A stretch of DNA of 64,000 nt. Origin: Ottowia flava (GTDB taxonomy: Bacteria > Pseudomonadota > Gammaproteobacteria > Burkholderiales > Burkholderiaceae_C). Location of the stretch: assembly GCF_042680565.1 (NCBI RefSeq), contig NZ_JBHUEJ010000016.1, forward strand, positions 62,001 to 126,000. Direction: 5' to 3'. Under the pieces are notes generated by a model that did not search any database, was not told the DNA's origin, and was given only the letters and a program-made list of their open reading frames with translations. Below, one piece after another: positions 33,451-41,573 of this stretch. Each line of letters opens with the position of its first letter. The stretch's first letter is position 1. The translations under genes were made by a program, and so were the position numbers.

Positions 33451-34560
33451 TCAGCGCGCCGCTTTTTCGGCGCCCGGCGCCAATGCCGTGGCGACATCGG
33501 TCGCCGTCGGCCACGCAGGCTGGGCGTCGGCGGCCAGTGCGCCACAGGCGTGGCAGAAGCGCGAGAACGCGTTCTTGCGTGCATGGCACACGCCGCACTG
33601 GTCGAACAGGCCGATGCCGCAGTGCGGGCAGAAGTCGATCAGCGGGTTCTTCAGGTCGACCGTGCGTTCGCAGCCCGGGCACACCCCCTTGGCCATGCGC
33701 GCGACGGCGGTGTCGTAGCTCAGCTCGGCGCGGCGCAGCTGGTCGGGCTGTGCCTCGGCGGCGCGCTGGCGTTCCAGGTAGCGCTGCAGCGCCACGATGG
33801 CCCAGCGCCCGACCACCACGGTGAGCACGATGCCGACGATGTAGCGCACGTAGCCGCCGTAGCTGGGCAGGTAGGGCACCAGTTCGAAGAAGAAGGCGAA
33901 CACCGCAAAGATGATGAAGCCCCACACGAACGGCCACCAGCGGCTTTGGCGGTGGCGCTTGAACAGCCAGCCGGCCACGCCCAACAGCGGCAGCGTCAGC
34001 GCCAGGCGGTAGCCGAAGACGCGCAGCTCCTGCGCGCGCAGCGCCTTTTCGTAGCTGGCGCGGGCGCCCTCTTCCAGTGCGCTCAGCTGGCGCTGCGCCT
34101 GCTCACCGGCTTGCTGGCTGTCCAGGCGGCGCTGCTCCTGCCGCTCGACCTCGGCGCGGGCGGCGCGTTCGCGCGCCTGCAGCGCGTCCAGCGCCTGCGT
34201 GCGCGAGATGACTTCCGGGTCCTGCTCGGCGCGCGCGGTGGCGGTGCGCGTGGCCAGCCAGTTGTTGAAGCCCTGGCGCGTGGTGCTGACGTCCGACTGC
34301 GCCACCTTCAGCTTCATGCGCGCCTGCTCCAGCGCGTCCACCGCCGTGCGTTCGTCGACCTCGGCCTTGGCGATCGCGGCGCGCGCCGCCTGGCTGGCAG
34401 CCGGGTCCATGTAGTCTTCCAGCGCGCGCGCGCTTTCCACGCGCGGCAGGTCGCTGACGATGTTGCTGCCCAGGCCGATCAGAAAGCCCGCGAAGATGAA
34501 GGCCACCAGCCACAGGCCGCGCTGAAACCATTTCTCCGACAGACGCAGTGCTTTGCTCAT
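33451..34560 (-). CDS. Membrane protein with coiled coil and C-terminal zinc ribbons
   Basis: The 369-residue protein has a membrane helix near the N-terminus (GLWLVAFIFAGFLIGLGSNI), a long Ala/Glu/Gln-rich coiled coil (about residues 45-170), two or three further helices (about 185-260), and a C-terminal cysteine-rich double zinc ribbon (CPGC, CPHCG, CGVCH, CHACG at about 294-345). The function is unknown; zinc ribbons of this kind often mediate protein or nucleic-acid contacts. Start is the ATG at 34560. A dispersed repeat separates it from the DUF2145 gene upstream. Confidence 0.75.
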   Translation of the reverse strand: MSKALRLSEKWFQRGLWLVAFIFAGFLIGLGSNIVSDLPRVESARALEDYMDPAASQAARAAIAKAEVDERTAVDALEQARMKLKVAQSDVSTTRQGFNNWLATRTATARAEQDPEVISRTQALDALQARERAARAEVERQEQRRLDSQQAGEQAQRQLSALEEGARASYEKALRAQELRVFGYRLALTLPLLGVAGWLFKRHRQSRWWPFVWGFIIFAVFAFFFELVPYLPSYGGYVRYIVGIVLTVVVGRWAIVALQRYLERQRAAEAQPDQLRRAELSYDTAVARMAKGVCPGCERTVDLKNPLIDFCPHCGIGLFDQCGVCHARKNAFSRFCHACGALAADAQPAWPTATDVATALAPGAEKAAR

Positions 34561-34590
34561 ACCCAGTCCTTGTTCCTTGGAGCTATGTTT

Positions 34591-34636
34591 TCAATAGCTG
34601 CCAGCGCAGATCCATCTAGCGCCAGATGGCATTTTC
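34591..34636 (+). repeat. Dispersed repeat copy between the zinc-ribbon and DUF2145 genes
   Basis: It reads CAATAGCTGCCAGCGCAGAT then CCATCTAGCGCCAGATGGCATTTT and touches the stop codon of the DUF2145 gene (34639-34641). The following TTCAGATC is shared with the copy at 45491, so the unit may extend further. Confidence 0.7.
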
Positions 34637-34638
34637 GT

Positions 34639-35442
34639 TCAGATCGTCATACCCCCGCCCTTGGGCGCAGCGGCTGCGCTCAGCCGGTCCAGCCAGGCCA
34701 GCACCGAATCGGCGGTGACGGTTTCGATGCGGTCGGCAAAGCGCTGCGCGCTGGGGTGGTCGTCAAACGCGATGTTGCCCGCCGTGATGCGCCCGCCCAG
34801 CCGCGTCAGCGCGCCGACGCGCAGCGTGGCCGGCCGGTAGTCCTTCAGCCGCAGCCAGGCCTGCGCCTGCACGCGCTGGTGCACCTGCGGGTCGGCCGCC
34901 AGCGCCAGCGTCTCGATCGCCCACTGGTTGGACTGCTGGTAGCGCGTGCCCCAGGCGTAGCTGACCATGTTGTAGCGCCGCTCGTGCAGCGCCACGGCGC
35001 GCCGGTTGTCCTGCAACAGCTGCCACAGCGCGTCCTGCCAGGCGCGCGGCGCGGCACGCCAGCTGGCCTGGTAGCGCCACAGGTCGTCCAGAAAGAATTC
35101 GCCCAGCCCCTGGCGCATGACCACCGACTGGTCGCTGCCACAGCTGTTGAGCTTGTGCACCACGCGCCACGCGCCCTGCGGCGTGCGGTACGCCCAGCCC
35201 ACGTGCGACCACTGCTGGCCGTAGCGCGTCAAATCCTGCCCGGCGCGCGCCAGCAGCACGACGCGCGTGCCGTCCCGGGCGTAGGCTTGGTCCAGCTCGG
35301 CCGCGGTGCGCTGGGCCAGGCCCAGGCCGCGTTCGATCACCGGCGCAGTGGGCTTGGCCACGTCGCAGCGGCGCCCCGCCTGGGCGGCACCTGCGGTCAG
35401 CGCCAGCGCGGCGGCGACGGTCAAAAGGGTCTGCTTTTGCAT
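34639..35442 (-). CDS. DUF2145 family exported protein
   Basis: The 267-residue protein has a signal peptide ending in AAQAG and the DUF2145 blocks VVLLARAGQDLTRYGQQWSH, VGWAYRTPQGAWRVVHKLN and RQGLGEFFLDDLWRYQA. The family is widespread in beta- and gamma-proteobacteria; its function is unknown. The Cys at C26 and in NSCG may form a disulfide. The next gene upstream (35453) also encodes an exported protein and ends 10 bp before this ATG, so the two are probably an operon. Confidence 0.8.
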   Translation of the reverse strand: MQKQTLLTVAAALALTAGAAQAGRRCDVAKPTAPVIERGLGLAQRTAAELDQAYARDGTRVVLLARAGQDLTRYGQQWSHVGWAYRTPQGAWRVVHKLNSCGSDQSVVMRQGLGEFFLDDLWRYQASWRAAPRAWQDALWQLLQDNRRAVALHERRYNMVSYAWGTRYQQSNQWAIETLALAADPQVHQRVQAQAWLRLKDYRPATLRVGALTRLGGRITAGNIAFDDHPSAQRFADRIETVTADSVLAWLDRLSAAAAPKGGGMTI

Positions 35443-35452
35443 GGCGCGCTCC

Positions 35453-35941
35453 TCAGATCAGGCGCTCGTCGTGCAGCAGCGCACGCCCGATCGCGTTGGG
35501 AACGAAGGCAATGGCCTGGCCAGCGGCCGAGAGGATCACGCCGCTGGCGATCACGGTGGTGACCACCGTGGCGCCCACGCTCAGCACCACGCCACCGGCC
35601 GCCGCGCTGGCGACTTCGACGCTGACGGTGGCCGCATCGCTGGCGCGCTCCAGCACGATCACCGTGCCGCGCGCCGAGGCCTCGACCGCCTTGACGGTCA
35701 GCACTGCGCCGCCGACAGACAGCGCCAGCGGCACCGCCGCCACCGCGCTGGCCGCCGCACCGGCGACCGAGGCCGTGCCGACCACCGAGGCGATCGGCAG
35801 CATCGACAGGCCGACCGACACCTCGCTCTGCGCCACCGCGGGCGCCGTGGCCGCCATCAGCACCGCACTGGCACAGAGCACGGCAGCGGTGGCGCGGCGC
35901 AAGGCCTGCAGGGGAGACGGGTAAACGTCTGTTGGGTTCAT
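35453..35941 (-). CDS. Exported Ala/Val-rich hypothetical protein
   Basis: The 162-residue product has a signal peptide (AVLCASAVLMAATAPAVA, cleavage before QSEVSV) and then Ala/Val/Gly-rich hydrophobic stretches (SVVGTASVAGAAASAVAAV, GGVVLSVGATVVTTVIASG) that could be membrane or outer-surface segments. I do not recognise a family beyond its frequent pairing with DUF2145 proteins, which is my recollection. It is ten bases upstream of the DUF2145 gene on the same strand. Confidence 0.68.
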   Translation of the reverse strand: MNPTDVYPSPLQALRRATAAVLCASAVLMAATAPAVAQSEVSVGLSMLPIASVVGTASVAGAAASAVAAVPLALSVGGAVLTVKAVEASARGTVIVLERASDAATVSVEVASAAAGGVVLSVGATVVTTVIASGVILSAAGQAIAFVPNAIGRALLHDERLI

Positions 35942-35956
35942 GGTTTGCTCCTGAAA

Positions 35957-36003
35957 GCGCAGCTGTCTGCGCAGGTGGTTGTAGGGCTTACGGCCAATTT
36001 GGC
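35957..36003 (+). repeat. Dispersed repeat copy after the yiaA-like gene
   Basis: It reads GCAGCTGTCTGCGCAGGTGG then TTGTAGGGCTTACGGCCAATTT and runs to within 1-2 bp of the stop codon of the minus-strand yiaA-like gene (36005-36007). Confidence 0.7.
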
Positions 36004-36004
36004 T

Positions 36005-36490
36005 TCATTCCGCGGCCACGCCGGCGTGGCCGCGGGCATCGCGCCGGCCGCGCCATTCCGCTTCGGCCAGATCGGCTTCCTGGCGGTCGCGCAGCATCTT
36101 GGCCAGCGTCAGCGCGGTGGTGATCAGGTACAGCCAGCTCACCCCCAGGAAGACCTTGTAGGTGCTGTTGACGTCCATGCGCAGCAGGCCCCAGGCCGTC
36201 AACGCCATGGCCAGACCGAAGCCGCCCCACACCACCAGGCGGAACAGCGGCGTGTCCGGCACGCGACGCGCGCTGCCGCCTTGCTGCGCGGCTTCGCCAT
36301 CCCGCACAAACTTCGACAGCACGAAGGCCGTCGACAGGCAGAACAGATAGCCCATGAACATGAACGCGCGGTCCAGGTCCTGCCCTGGCAGGTAGGCCAG
36401 ACCGATGGCGCACAGCACCAGCGCGATGCCGAACGACACCCACACCTGCAATTGCCAGGGCTTGGAGTCACGACGAATGAGGTTTTGCAT
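36005..36490 (-). CDS. YiaA/YiaB family inner membrane protein
   Basis: The 161-residue protein has four hydrophobic helices in two pairs, each pair separated by a short charged loop, as in the YiaAB two-helix domain. Landmarks are LQVWVSFGIALVLCAIGLAY, FMFMGYLFCLSTAFVLSKFV, GFGLAMALTAWGLLRMDV and FLGVSWLYLITTALTLAKML. The function is unknown; E. coli YiaA has been linked to stress response. The ATG at 36490 puts the first helix at about residue 13. The C-terminus is charged. Confidence 0.8.
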   Translation of the reverse strand: MQNLIRRDSKPWQLQVWVSFGIALVLCAIGLAYLPGQDLDRAFMFMGYLFCLSTAFVLSKFVRDGEAAQQGGSARRVPDTPLFRLVVWGGFGLAMALTAWGLLRMDVNSTYKVFLGVSWLYLITTALTLAKMLRDRQEADLAEAEWRGRRDARGHAGVAAE

Positions 36491-36554
36491 GGCGAATCCC
36501 TTAACGGGGTTGAACATGCGGCGGAGTGTGAGCGGCGCGGGCTGGATTCGTGCC

Positions 36555-37295
36555 TCATTGACTGCGAAGCAGCGCACGAACACCCAGTCGGTATCTCATG
36601 GCGGTACTTTTAAGCCAACGCGGCATGCGGCCACAGCGCTGCTCACTGCGCGGTCGGCTCCGCCCATCGTCGTGCGTTGCGCTGCGCAACCAGCGCGACG
36701 AAGTCGCGACGGTCCACGCCGCCCAGCGCATGCCGGCGAGCCAGAACCGCAATTCGGCCGGGGATGGGGCCGAGCGCAGCGGATGCGCTCGAAAGTCCGG
36801 TCGGTCGTGTCTGACGTTCAGCGCCGAAGTTCGACGCCGCCCAAGCCCCAGTGGTGCAGCATCTCGCGCAGCGCGATCAAGCGCGGCGCTGCCTGGGTCG
36901 ACCGGCAACGCGTCTTGCGTCGCGGGCCGGCCTTCGGCGCGGGCGACGAGGCGGTTGAAGAGGTGCTCGACGGCGTCGATGTTGAGCCAGACCGATTCCG
37001 CGTCAGGCAACTCGGCACCGTCCTCGGCCATCGCGCGCAGCAGCGCGTCGTCGATTTGCAGGGTGAAGGCTTCGGGCAGCTGGGCGCGCGCCGGCATGAC
37101 GGCATCTTCGACCTGCTCAATGGCGCGCTCGATCTCGAGCGGACGCGGCGGTGCGTGGCGCAGCACCTCGCGCGCCAGCGCATCGACGCTGAGCGGCACA
37201 CTCAGATTCACAGCCAAATCGGCCTTTGGCCCGCTCTGTATCTTCGCTGTCAGCTCCTGAAAACGTAGCATCAGCGCGTCGCCATCCGCGCTCAT
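36555..37295 (-). CDS. Conserved hypothetical protein, probable frameshift near C-terminus
   Basis: The frame from the ATG at 37295 runs 246 codons, but only the first 137 or so look like a real protein (helical, with PPRPLEIERAIEQVEDAVMP and WLNIDAVEHLFNRLVARAEG). After about 36885 the same strand in the next frame continues sensibly as PRLIALREMLHHWGLGGVEL then stops at 36818. The downstream part of the open frame (36555-36817) looks non-coding. A one-base indel in the GC run near 36880-36890 is likely, giving an original protein of about 159 residues. Its ATG overlaps the stop of the DUF2218 gene by 4 bp. The family function is unknown. Confidence 0.55.
   Translation of the reverse strand: MSADGDALMLRFQELTAKIQSGPKADLAVNLSVPLSVDALAREVLRHAPPRPLEIERAIEQVEDAVMPARAQLPEAFTLQIDDALLRAMAEDGAELPDAESVWLNIDAVEHLFNRLVARAEGRPATQDALPVDPGSAALDRAARDAAPLGLGRRRTSALNVRHDRPDFRAHPLRSAPSPAELRFWLAGMRWAAWTVATSSRWLRSATHDDGRSRPRSEQRCGRMPRWLKSTAMRYRLGVRALLRSQ
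36771..36791. other. Small inverted repeat in presumed non-coding sequence
   Basis: CGAGCGCA, loop GCGGA, TGCGCTCG lies just downstream of the probable true stop (36818) of the frameshifted minus-strand gene. It could be a weak terminator, but there is no T-run. Confidence 0.35.
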
Positions 37296-37591
37296 GCCGC
37301 GCTGCGCTGCCAGTCCCAGGTGTAGGTTTCATCGCGCGCCATGCGCTGGGCGTGGTCGGCGACAACCTGTTCCAGCCGGGCGACGTCGGCGTCCGGCTGG
37401 GCTTCCACGCGAAAGCTGAGTTGGCCGTCTCCGGCGCGCATCAGCAGCAGGGCAGAAGGCAGTTCGACACGGCCCTGGGTGTCGTCGTAGCTGACGGAGA
37501 ACTTGTGGCCCCAGTGCTTGCACAGGCGCAGGATGATGCGCGCAGGCTCGACGGTGGTGATGGTGGCCTCGGTGGTGCGGGGTTCTGTCAT
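37292..37591 (-). CDS. DUF2218 domain protein
   Basis: The 99-residue protein fits DUF2218: EPARIILRLCKHWGHKFSVS near the N-terminus, then a hydrophobic middle, and VVADHAQRMARDETYTWDW at the end. Members are small and of unknown function, sometimes near metal-handling or siderophore genes. It lies 12 bp after the aldo/keto reductase gene and overlaps the next gene by 4 bp, suggesting one transcript. The start ATG at 37591 is the only good one. Confidence 0.78.
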   Translation of the reverse strand: MTEPRTTEATITTVEPARIILRLCKHWGHKFSVSYDDTQGRVELPSALLLMRAGDGQLSFRVEAQPDADVARLEQVVADHAQRMARDETYTWDWQRSAA

Positions 37592-37603
37592 GGCGAAGAT
37601 CCT

Positions 37604-38581
37604 TCAAGAAGTGGCCTGCGGCGCGTTCGCAGCGTCCAGCGCCGCGATGTCGGCCGGCGTCAGCGTCAGTTGCATGGCGCGCACCAGGCTGTCGAGTTGG
37701 GCGAGGCTGGTGGCGCTGGCAATCGGCGCGGTGACGCCAGGATGGGCCATCAACCAGGCCAGCGCGACTTCGCCCGGCTGCGCGCGGTGCTGGTCGGCCA
37801 CCGCGTCCAACGCGGCCAGGATGGCCAGGCCGCTCGGGGTCAGGTAACGCCTGACCCAGGCGCTGCGTGCGCTGTCGGCCAAATCGGCCTCGGTGCGGTA
37901 CTTGCCGGTCAAGAAGCCGCTGGCCAGGCTGAAGTAGGGCACGACGGCCAGGCCTTCGGTCATGGCGACGTCGCGCAGTGGGCCGTCGTAGCCGTCGCGG
38001 TCAACCAGGTTGTAGTGCGGTTGCAGCACGCTGTAGCGCGGCAGGTGGTGTGCGGCGGCGACATCCAGCGCGTCGCGCAGCTGCGGCGCGCTGAAGTTGC
38101 TGGCACCGATGGCGCGCACCTGGCCGGCGCGCAGCAGGCGGTCGAACGCGGCCAGCGTGTCGGCCTGGGGAACGCTGTCGTCGAACGCGTGCGAGAAGTA
38201 GACGTCGATGTAGTCGGTGCCCAAGCGGCGCAGGCTGGCCTGGATGGCGCGTTCGATGTACGCGGGCGACAGGCCCTGGCCGGGCGCCGGGTTGACGGGC
38301 GCGGGCTTGCCGACCTTGGTCATGATTTCGACCTGCGCGCGCACGCGCGGGCCGCGCGCACGCAGCCAGTCGCCGATGACGCTCTCCGACTCGCCGCCCT
38401 GGTGGCCTGGCGCCCAGGCCGAATACATGTCGGCGGTGTCGATGGTGGTGATGCCTGCGTCCACCAGCCGGTCCAGCAGCGCGAAGCTGGTGGCGCGGTC
38501 GACCGTCCAGCCCAACACGTTGCCGCCAAAAACCAGGCGCGACAGGCGCGGGGCGGCAGCGGGAACGGCAGGTTCGGTCAA
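37604..38581 (-). CDS. Aldo/keto reductase
   Basis: The 325-residue NADPH-dependent oxidoreductase has the (beta/alpha)8 family signatures: GITTIDTADMYSAW (catalytic Asp and Tyr), EIMTKVGKPAP (Lys), YIDVYFSHAFDD (His), VRAIGASNFSAPQL, and VALAWLMAHPGVTAPIASA. All four catalytic residues appear present. The substrate is unknown; by context it may reduce an aldehyde or ketone from the product of the upstream DODA-type dioxygenase. Start is the ATG at 38581. Confidence 0.9.
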   Translation of the reverse strand: MTEPAVPAAAPRLSRLVFGGNVLGWTVDRATSFALLDRLVDAGITTIDTADMYSAWAPGHQGGESESVIGDWLRARGPRVRAQVEIMTKVGKPAPVNPAPGQGLSPAYIERAIQASLRRLGTDYIDVYFSHAFDDSVPQADTLAAFDRLLRAGQVRAIGASNFSAPQLRDALDVAAAHHLPRYSVLQPHYNLVDRDGYDGPLRDVAMTEGLAVVPYFSLASGFLTGKYRTEADLADSARSAWVRRYLTPSGLAILAALDAVADQHRAQPGEVALAWLMAHPGVTAPIASATSLAQLDSLVRAMQLTLTPADIAALDAANAPQATS

Positions 38582-38596
38582 GATGTTTGCTCCTCA

Positions 38597-38646
38597 TTCA
38601 ATAGCTGTTTGCGCAGGTGGCCGTAGGGCCAGAGGCACAAAATACC
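38597..38646 (+). repeat. Dispersed repeat copy upstream of the aldo/keto reductase gene
   Basis: It reads TCAATAGCTGTTTGCGCAGG then TGGCCGTAGGGCCAGAGGCACAAAAT. It lies between the dioxygenase and reductase genes, which both run on the minus strand. Confidence 0.7.
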
Positions 38647-38660
38647 ATGCAAACTGCAAC

Positions 38661-38698
38661 GCGCTGCCGGCAGGGCCATCGGCCCTTTCCGGCAGCGC
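38661..38698 (-). terminator. Long hairpin after the DODA-type dioxygenase gene
   Basis: Stem GCGCTGCCGG pairs with CCGGCAGCGC, with inner AGGGCC/GGCCCT, giving a nearly continuous 16-bp stem 9 bp beyond the stop codon. There is no strong U-tract. It likely ends or attenuates the dioxygenase transcript. Confidence 0.6.
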
Positions 38699-38706
38699 GG
38701 TCGCCG

Positions 38707-39546
38707 TCAGTCGAAACGGAAAGCCGAAAGGGTCGTGGCCAGCACCTGGTCGCTGAAGACCTTGCGCCCCACGCTGTCGCCCGCGGCACCGGCCACCACG
38801 TGCAGCGGCAGCAAATGCTCTTCGGCGCGCGGCGGGTGCGACAGGCGCCCAGCCGGGCCGCTGGCGGTGTCCCACTGCGCCAGGCGCGTGTTGCGTTCGG
38901 CCGCGGGCAAGGCCACGGTGTCGGTCAACCAGCGGTCGAATTCGGCACTGACGGGGGTCGAGCGTGGGTCGCCATAGCCGCGCATGTTGTGGTAGCTCAT
39001 TCCGCTGCCGATGATCAGCACGCCTTCGTCCCGCAACGGCGCCAGCGCACGGCCATAGTCGATGTGCGCCTGTGCGTCGAGGCTGCCCAGCAGCGAGACC
39101 TGCAGCACCGGCACGTCGGCGTGCGGAAAGGCGACCTTCAGCGGGATGAAGGTGCCGTGGTCGTAGCCGCGCTGCGTGTCGACAGTGGCGGCAATGCCGG
39201 CGTCGGCCAGCAGGCCGCGCACGCGCTCGGCCAGTGCCGGAGCGCCAGGCGCGGGGTAGCTCAGCTCGTAGGTGTGCGGCGGAAAACCGTAGTAGTCGAA
39301 CAGCATGCCGGGGCGCGCGGCGCCCGTCAGCGTGGGCTGTGGCGCCAGCCAATGCGCGGTGACGAGCACGATGGCCTTGGGCGTGGCCGGCAGGCTGCCT
39401 GGAATGCTGCGCAGGAACGCGGCGGTCTTGTCCCAGGCGTCGGCCGGGTTCCAGTCCATGAAAAAGCACGGCCCCGCCCCATGCGGGATGAACAGCGCGG
39501 GCATGCGCGTGGCCGTGGCGGTGGGGGTTGTGGTGATGGTGCTCAT
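38707..39546 (-). CDS. DODA-type extradiol aromatic ring-opening dioxygenase
   Basis: The 279-residue protein belongs to the class III extradiol/DOPA 4,5-dioxygenase family (YgiD-like). Metal-ligand regions are PALFIPHGAGPCFF, VLVTAHWLAPQPTLTG, GYDHGTFIPLKVAFP and GSGMSYHNMRG, with conserved His in each; DYYGFPPHTYELSYPAPG is family-typical. The substrate is unknown. A LysR gene is divergent 90 bp away and probably regulates it. Start is the ATG at 39546; the Thr-rich first ten residues are variable. Confidence 0.88.
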   Translation of the reverse strand: MSTITTTPTATATRMPALFIPHGAGPCFFMDWNPADAWDKTAAFLRSIPGSLPATPKAIVLVTAHWLAPQPTLTGAARPGMLFDYYGFPPHTYELSYPAPGAPALAERVRGLLADAGIAATVDTQRGYDHGTFIPLKVAFPHADVPVLQVSLLGSLDAQAHIDYGRALAPLRDEGVLIIGSGMSYHNMRGYGDPRSTPVSAEFDRWLTDTVALPAAERNTRLAQWDTASGPAGRLSHPPRAEEHLLPLHVVAGAAGDSVGRKVFSDQVLATTLSAFRFD

Positions 39547-39636
39547 GGTGAATAAGTTTGGGCTTTGAGCGGGTTTTTACAAAGCCCCAGAATCCTCATT
39601 CAGTTTCAACCCCCAGTGTGAAGTGGAGCCCCTCCC

Positions 39637-40605
39637 GTGGACCGTTTGACCAGCATGCGCGTGTTTGCGCTGGCCGCCCAGGCCGGCACCTTGTCGGGCG
39701 CGGCGCGCATTCTCGACATCTCCCCCGCCATGGCGACCAAGCACGTGGACGCGCTGGAGGCGCGCCTGGGCGTGAAGCTGCTGCACCGCACCACGCGCAA
39801 GCTGACGCTGACCGAAACCGGCGAGACCTACCTGGACACGGTGCAGCGCGTGCTGGCCGAGCTGGACGAGGCCGACGCCAGCGCCACGTCGCAGCGCACG
39901 CTGGCCACCGGGCTGCTGCGCTTCAACACGCCGCTGGCCTTTGGCGTGCGCCACATTGCGCCGCTGATGCCGGCCTTCAACCGGGCGCACCCGGCCGTCA
40001 CGGTGGAGCTGGGCATGACCGACGCCGCCGTCAATTTGGTGGACGAACGCTGGGATCTGGCCGTGCGCATCGGCCCGCTGCACGACGACAGCCTGCAGGC
40101 GCGCCGCCTGGGCGACTGCCAGATGATGCTGTGCGCCGCGCCCGCCTACCTGGACGCACACGGCGAGCCGCGCAGCGTGGCCGATCTGGCCCAGCACAAC
40201 TGCTTGGGCTACACCTTGTCGGCCACCAACTCCGCCAGCCTGTGGCGTTTTGGCCGTGACGGCAGCGTGCGCCAGCCGATCCAGGGCAACCTGCGCGCCA
40301 ACAGCGGTGACGCGCTGCGCGCCGCGGCCATCGGCGGCCAAGGCCTGGTGTACGAGCCCAGCTTCATCGTCGGCCACGACGTGGCGCAAGGCGCGCTGCA
40401 GGTGCTGACGCTGGACCACCCACCGCACGACCTGGGCGGCATCCACGCCGTGTGGCCCGCCAACCGCCACCCGCCGGCCAAGGTGCGCGCGATGGTCGAC
40501 TTTCTGGTGCAAGCCCTGGGCGATGTGTCGAACCCCATCTGCTCGGCCGTCGCCACCGCCCAACCCGCCAAGCCGAAGCGCAGCCGCGCCACGCAGTCTG
40601 GCTGA
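39637..40605 (+). CDS. LysR-family transcriptional regulator
   Basis: The 322-residue protein has the N-terminal HTH (FALAAQAGTLSGAARILDIS, PAMATKHVDALEARLGVKLL) and RTTRKLTLTETGETYL, and an effector domain with WDLAVRIGPLHDDSLQARRL. It belongs to the large CrgA/AaeR-like group that often acts on a divergent gene, here the DODA-type dioxygenase. The first residues (MDRLTSMRVF) fix the start at the ATG at 39637. The C-terminal extension is short and basic. Confidence 0.88.
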   Translation: MDRLTSMRVFALAAQAGTLSGAARILDISPAMATKHVDALEARLGVKLLHRTTRKLTLTETGETYLDTVQRVLAELDEADASATSQRTLATGLLRFNTPLAFGVRHIAPLMPAFNRAHPAVTVELGMTDAAVNLVDERWDLAVRIGPLHDDSLQARRLGDCQMMLCAAPAYLDAHGEPRSVADLAQHNCLGYTLSATNSASLWRFGRDGSVRQPIQGNLRANSGDALRAAAIGGQGLVYEPSFIVGHDVAQGALQVLTLDHPPHDLGGIHAVWPANRHPPAKVRAMVDFLVQALGDVSNPICSAVATAQPAKPKRSRATQSG

Positions 40606-40826
40606 CTGGACGAAGTGCACGACGACGCACCGCCCTCGGCCGAAGAGAAGGCCTTCTTGGCGTTGGCCTTGAACGCTTGGCGGGCGAGCTCGGCGGCGCA
40701 GCGGCGGGCGTGAGCGAAACAACTGAAGGCAGCGATCAGTCGGACTACATGACAGCAAGCCGTCCGCGCCTGAAGCAGCGGCGCTCGCAACTGCAGTTCT
40801 GGATTGATCAACACCAACGGCGAGGG
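40606..40826. other. Intergenic region with a short in-frame open tail
   Basis: Directly after the LysR TGA, the same frame continues with LDEVHDDAPPSAEEKAFLAL and 15 more codons before the next stop (40711), a stretch with protein-like composition. It may be debris of a lost gene or a C-terminus cut off by the LysR stop. The rest shows no gene; GC falls towards the DUF4145 gene. Confidence 0.4.
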
Positions 40827-41483
40827 CTAGGACTCACATCTACCGTCTCCGTCTCCGTCTCCGTCTCCGCCGAGCAAATCACTGAACTCTTGGAATGCAG
40901 TGGGCCAAATGTAAAGATGATTGATAAGCGCAGCAACGAACGTCTCGATCATTCGAACGTGGTTTTCAGTGAAAGATACCTCAACGCTATGCGCTGCAGC
41001 GTTTCCAAGAAGACGGATATAGGTTGCCGCTTTTGCCAACAACGGCGGAATCGCTTCCTGGTCGGCAAGGATTGCTAAGCCTTGCGCGAGGTTGCGCTGC
41101 TCGACGCCCCGGTCCCTAACAATTGTTTCGAGTACTGCGCGTGCTTTAACAGCATAGGCCTCGTTTGACACAGACCTCACTCGCTCGGCTTGATGGAATG
41201 CTTTCCGAACCAATGCTGGGGCCTCAGATAGCTCTGGCACCTTGCCCGGATATTCGCGCTCGCCGAACTGAGAATGCGGGCTGTGTAGCGCGGACCAGAC
41301 GTAGACTGAGACTCTGGAGCAACCATCGCATTGAAGTAGCCGATAGGTAGCCGGCTCGTGCCCCTTGTAGCCGTCGGCGTCACAGAACTCAACATCAGAC
41401 TCCACCGTATGGAGTAGCGTGTGAACAGTCGCGGTACGGCAACGGTCGCATTCAAGAAAAGTCTTGGCTGGTTTGGAGTCCAT
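40827..41483 (-). CDS. DUF4145 domain protein (HEPN-like), lower GC
   Basis: The 218-residue protein begins with a zinc-ribbon-like part (C12, C15, C52, C55 in ECDRCRT and QCDGCSR), followed by the helical DUF4145 region EAYAVKARAVLETIVRDRG, AIPPLLAKAATYIRLLGNAA and H165 in GNAAAHS. DUF4145 occurs alone or attached to restriction and other defence proteins and is related to HEPN domains by recollection. The gene is clearly lower in GC than its neighbours, suggesting transfer. Its C-terminus is a (Gly-Asp)4 tail made by a hexanucleotide repeat. Function unknown. Confidence 0.78.
   Translation of the reverse strand: MDSKPAKTFLECDRCRTATVHTLLHTVESDVEFCDADGYKGHEPATYRLLQCDGCSRVSVYVWSALHSPHSQFGEREYPGKVPELSEAPALVRKAFHQAERVRSVSNEAYAVKARAVLETIVRDRGVEQRNLAQGLAILADQEAIPPLLAKAATYIRLLGNAAAHSVEVSFTENHVRMIETFVAALINHLYIWPTAFQEFSDLLGGDGDGDGDGRCES
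40843..40868. repeat. CCGTCT hexanucleotide microsatellite
   Basis: Four exact CCGTCT units plus two bases lie inside the 3' end of the DUF4145 gene, coding Gly-Asp pairs on the minus strand. Changes in unit number would lengthen or shorten the tail without a frameshift. Confidence 0.85.
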
Positions 41484-41573
41484 GTCAGCAGATGAACACT
41501 TTCTGGTTATCTAGCGTCAGAACATCTATTCTTGCTCGCTTCGTGCGCGCACACCGCCGTTCAACACCTACGG

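Noticed and set aside
33442..35562. Open frame of 706 codons antisense to the zinc-ribbon and DUF2145 genes.
   Set aside because: It spans two real genes with clear domains on the opposite strand; the length comes from GC-biased codons.
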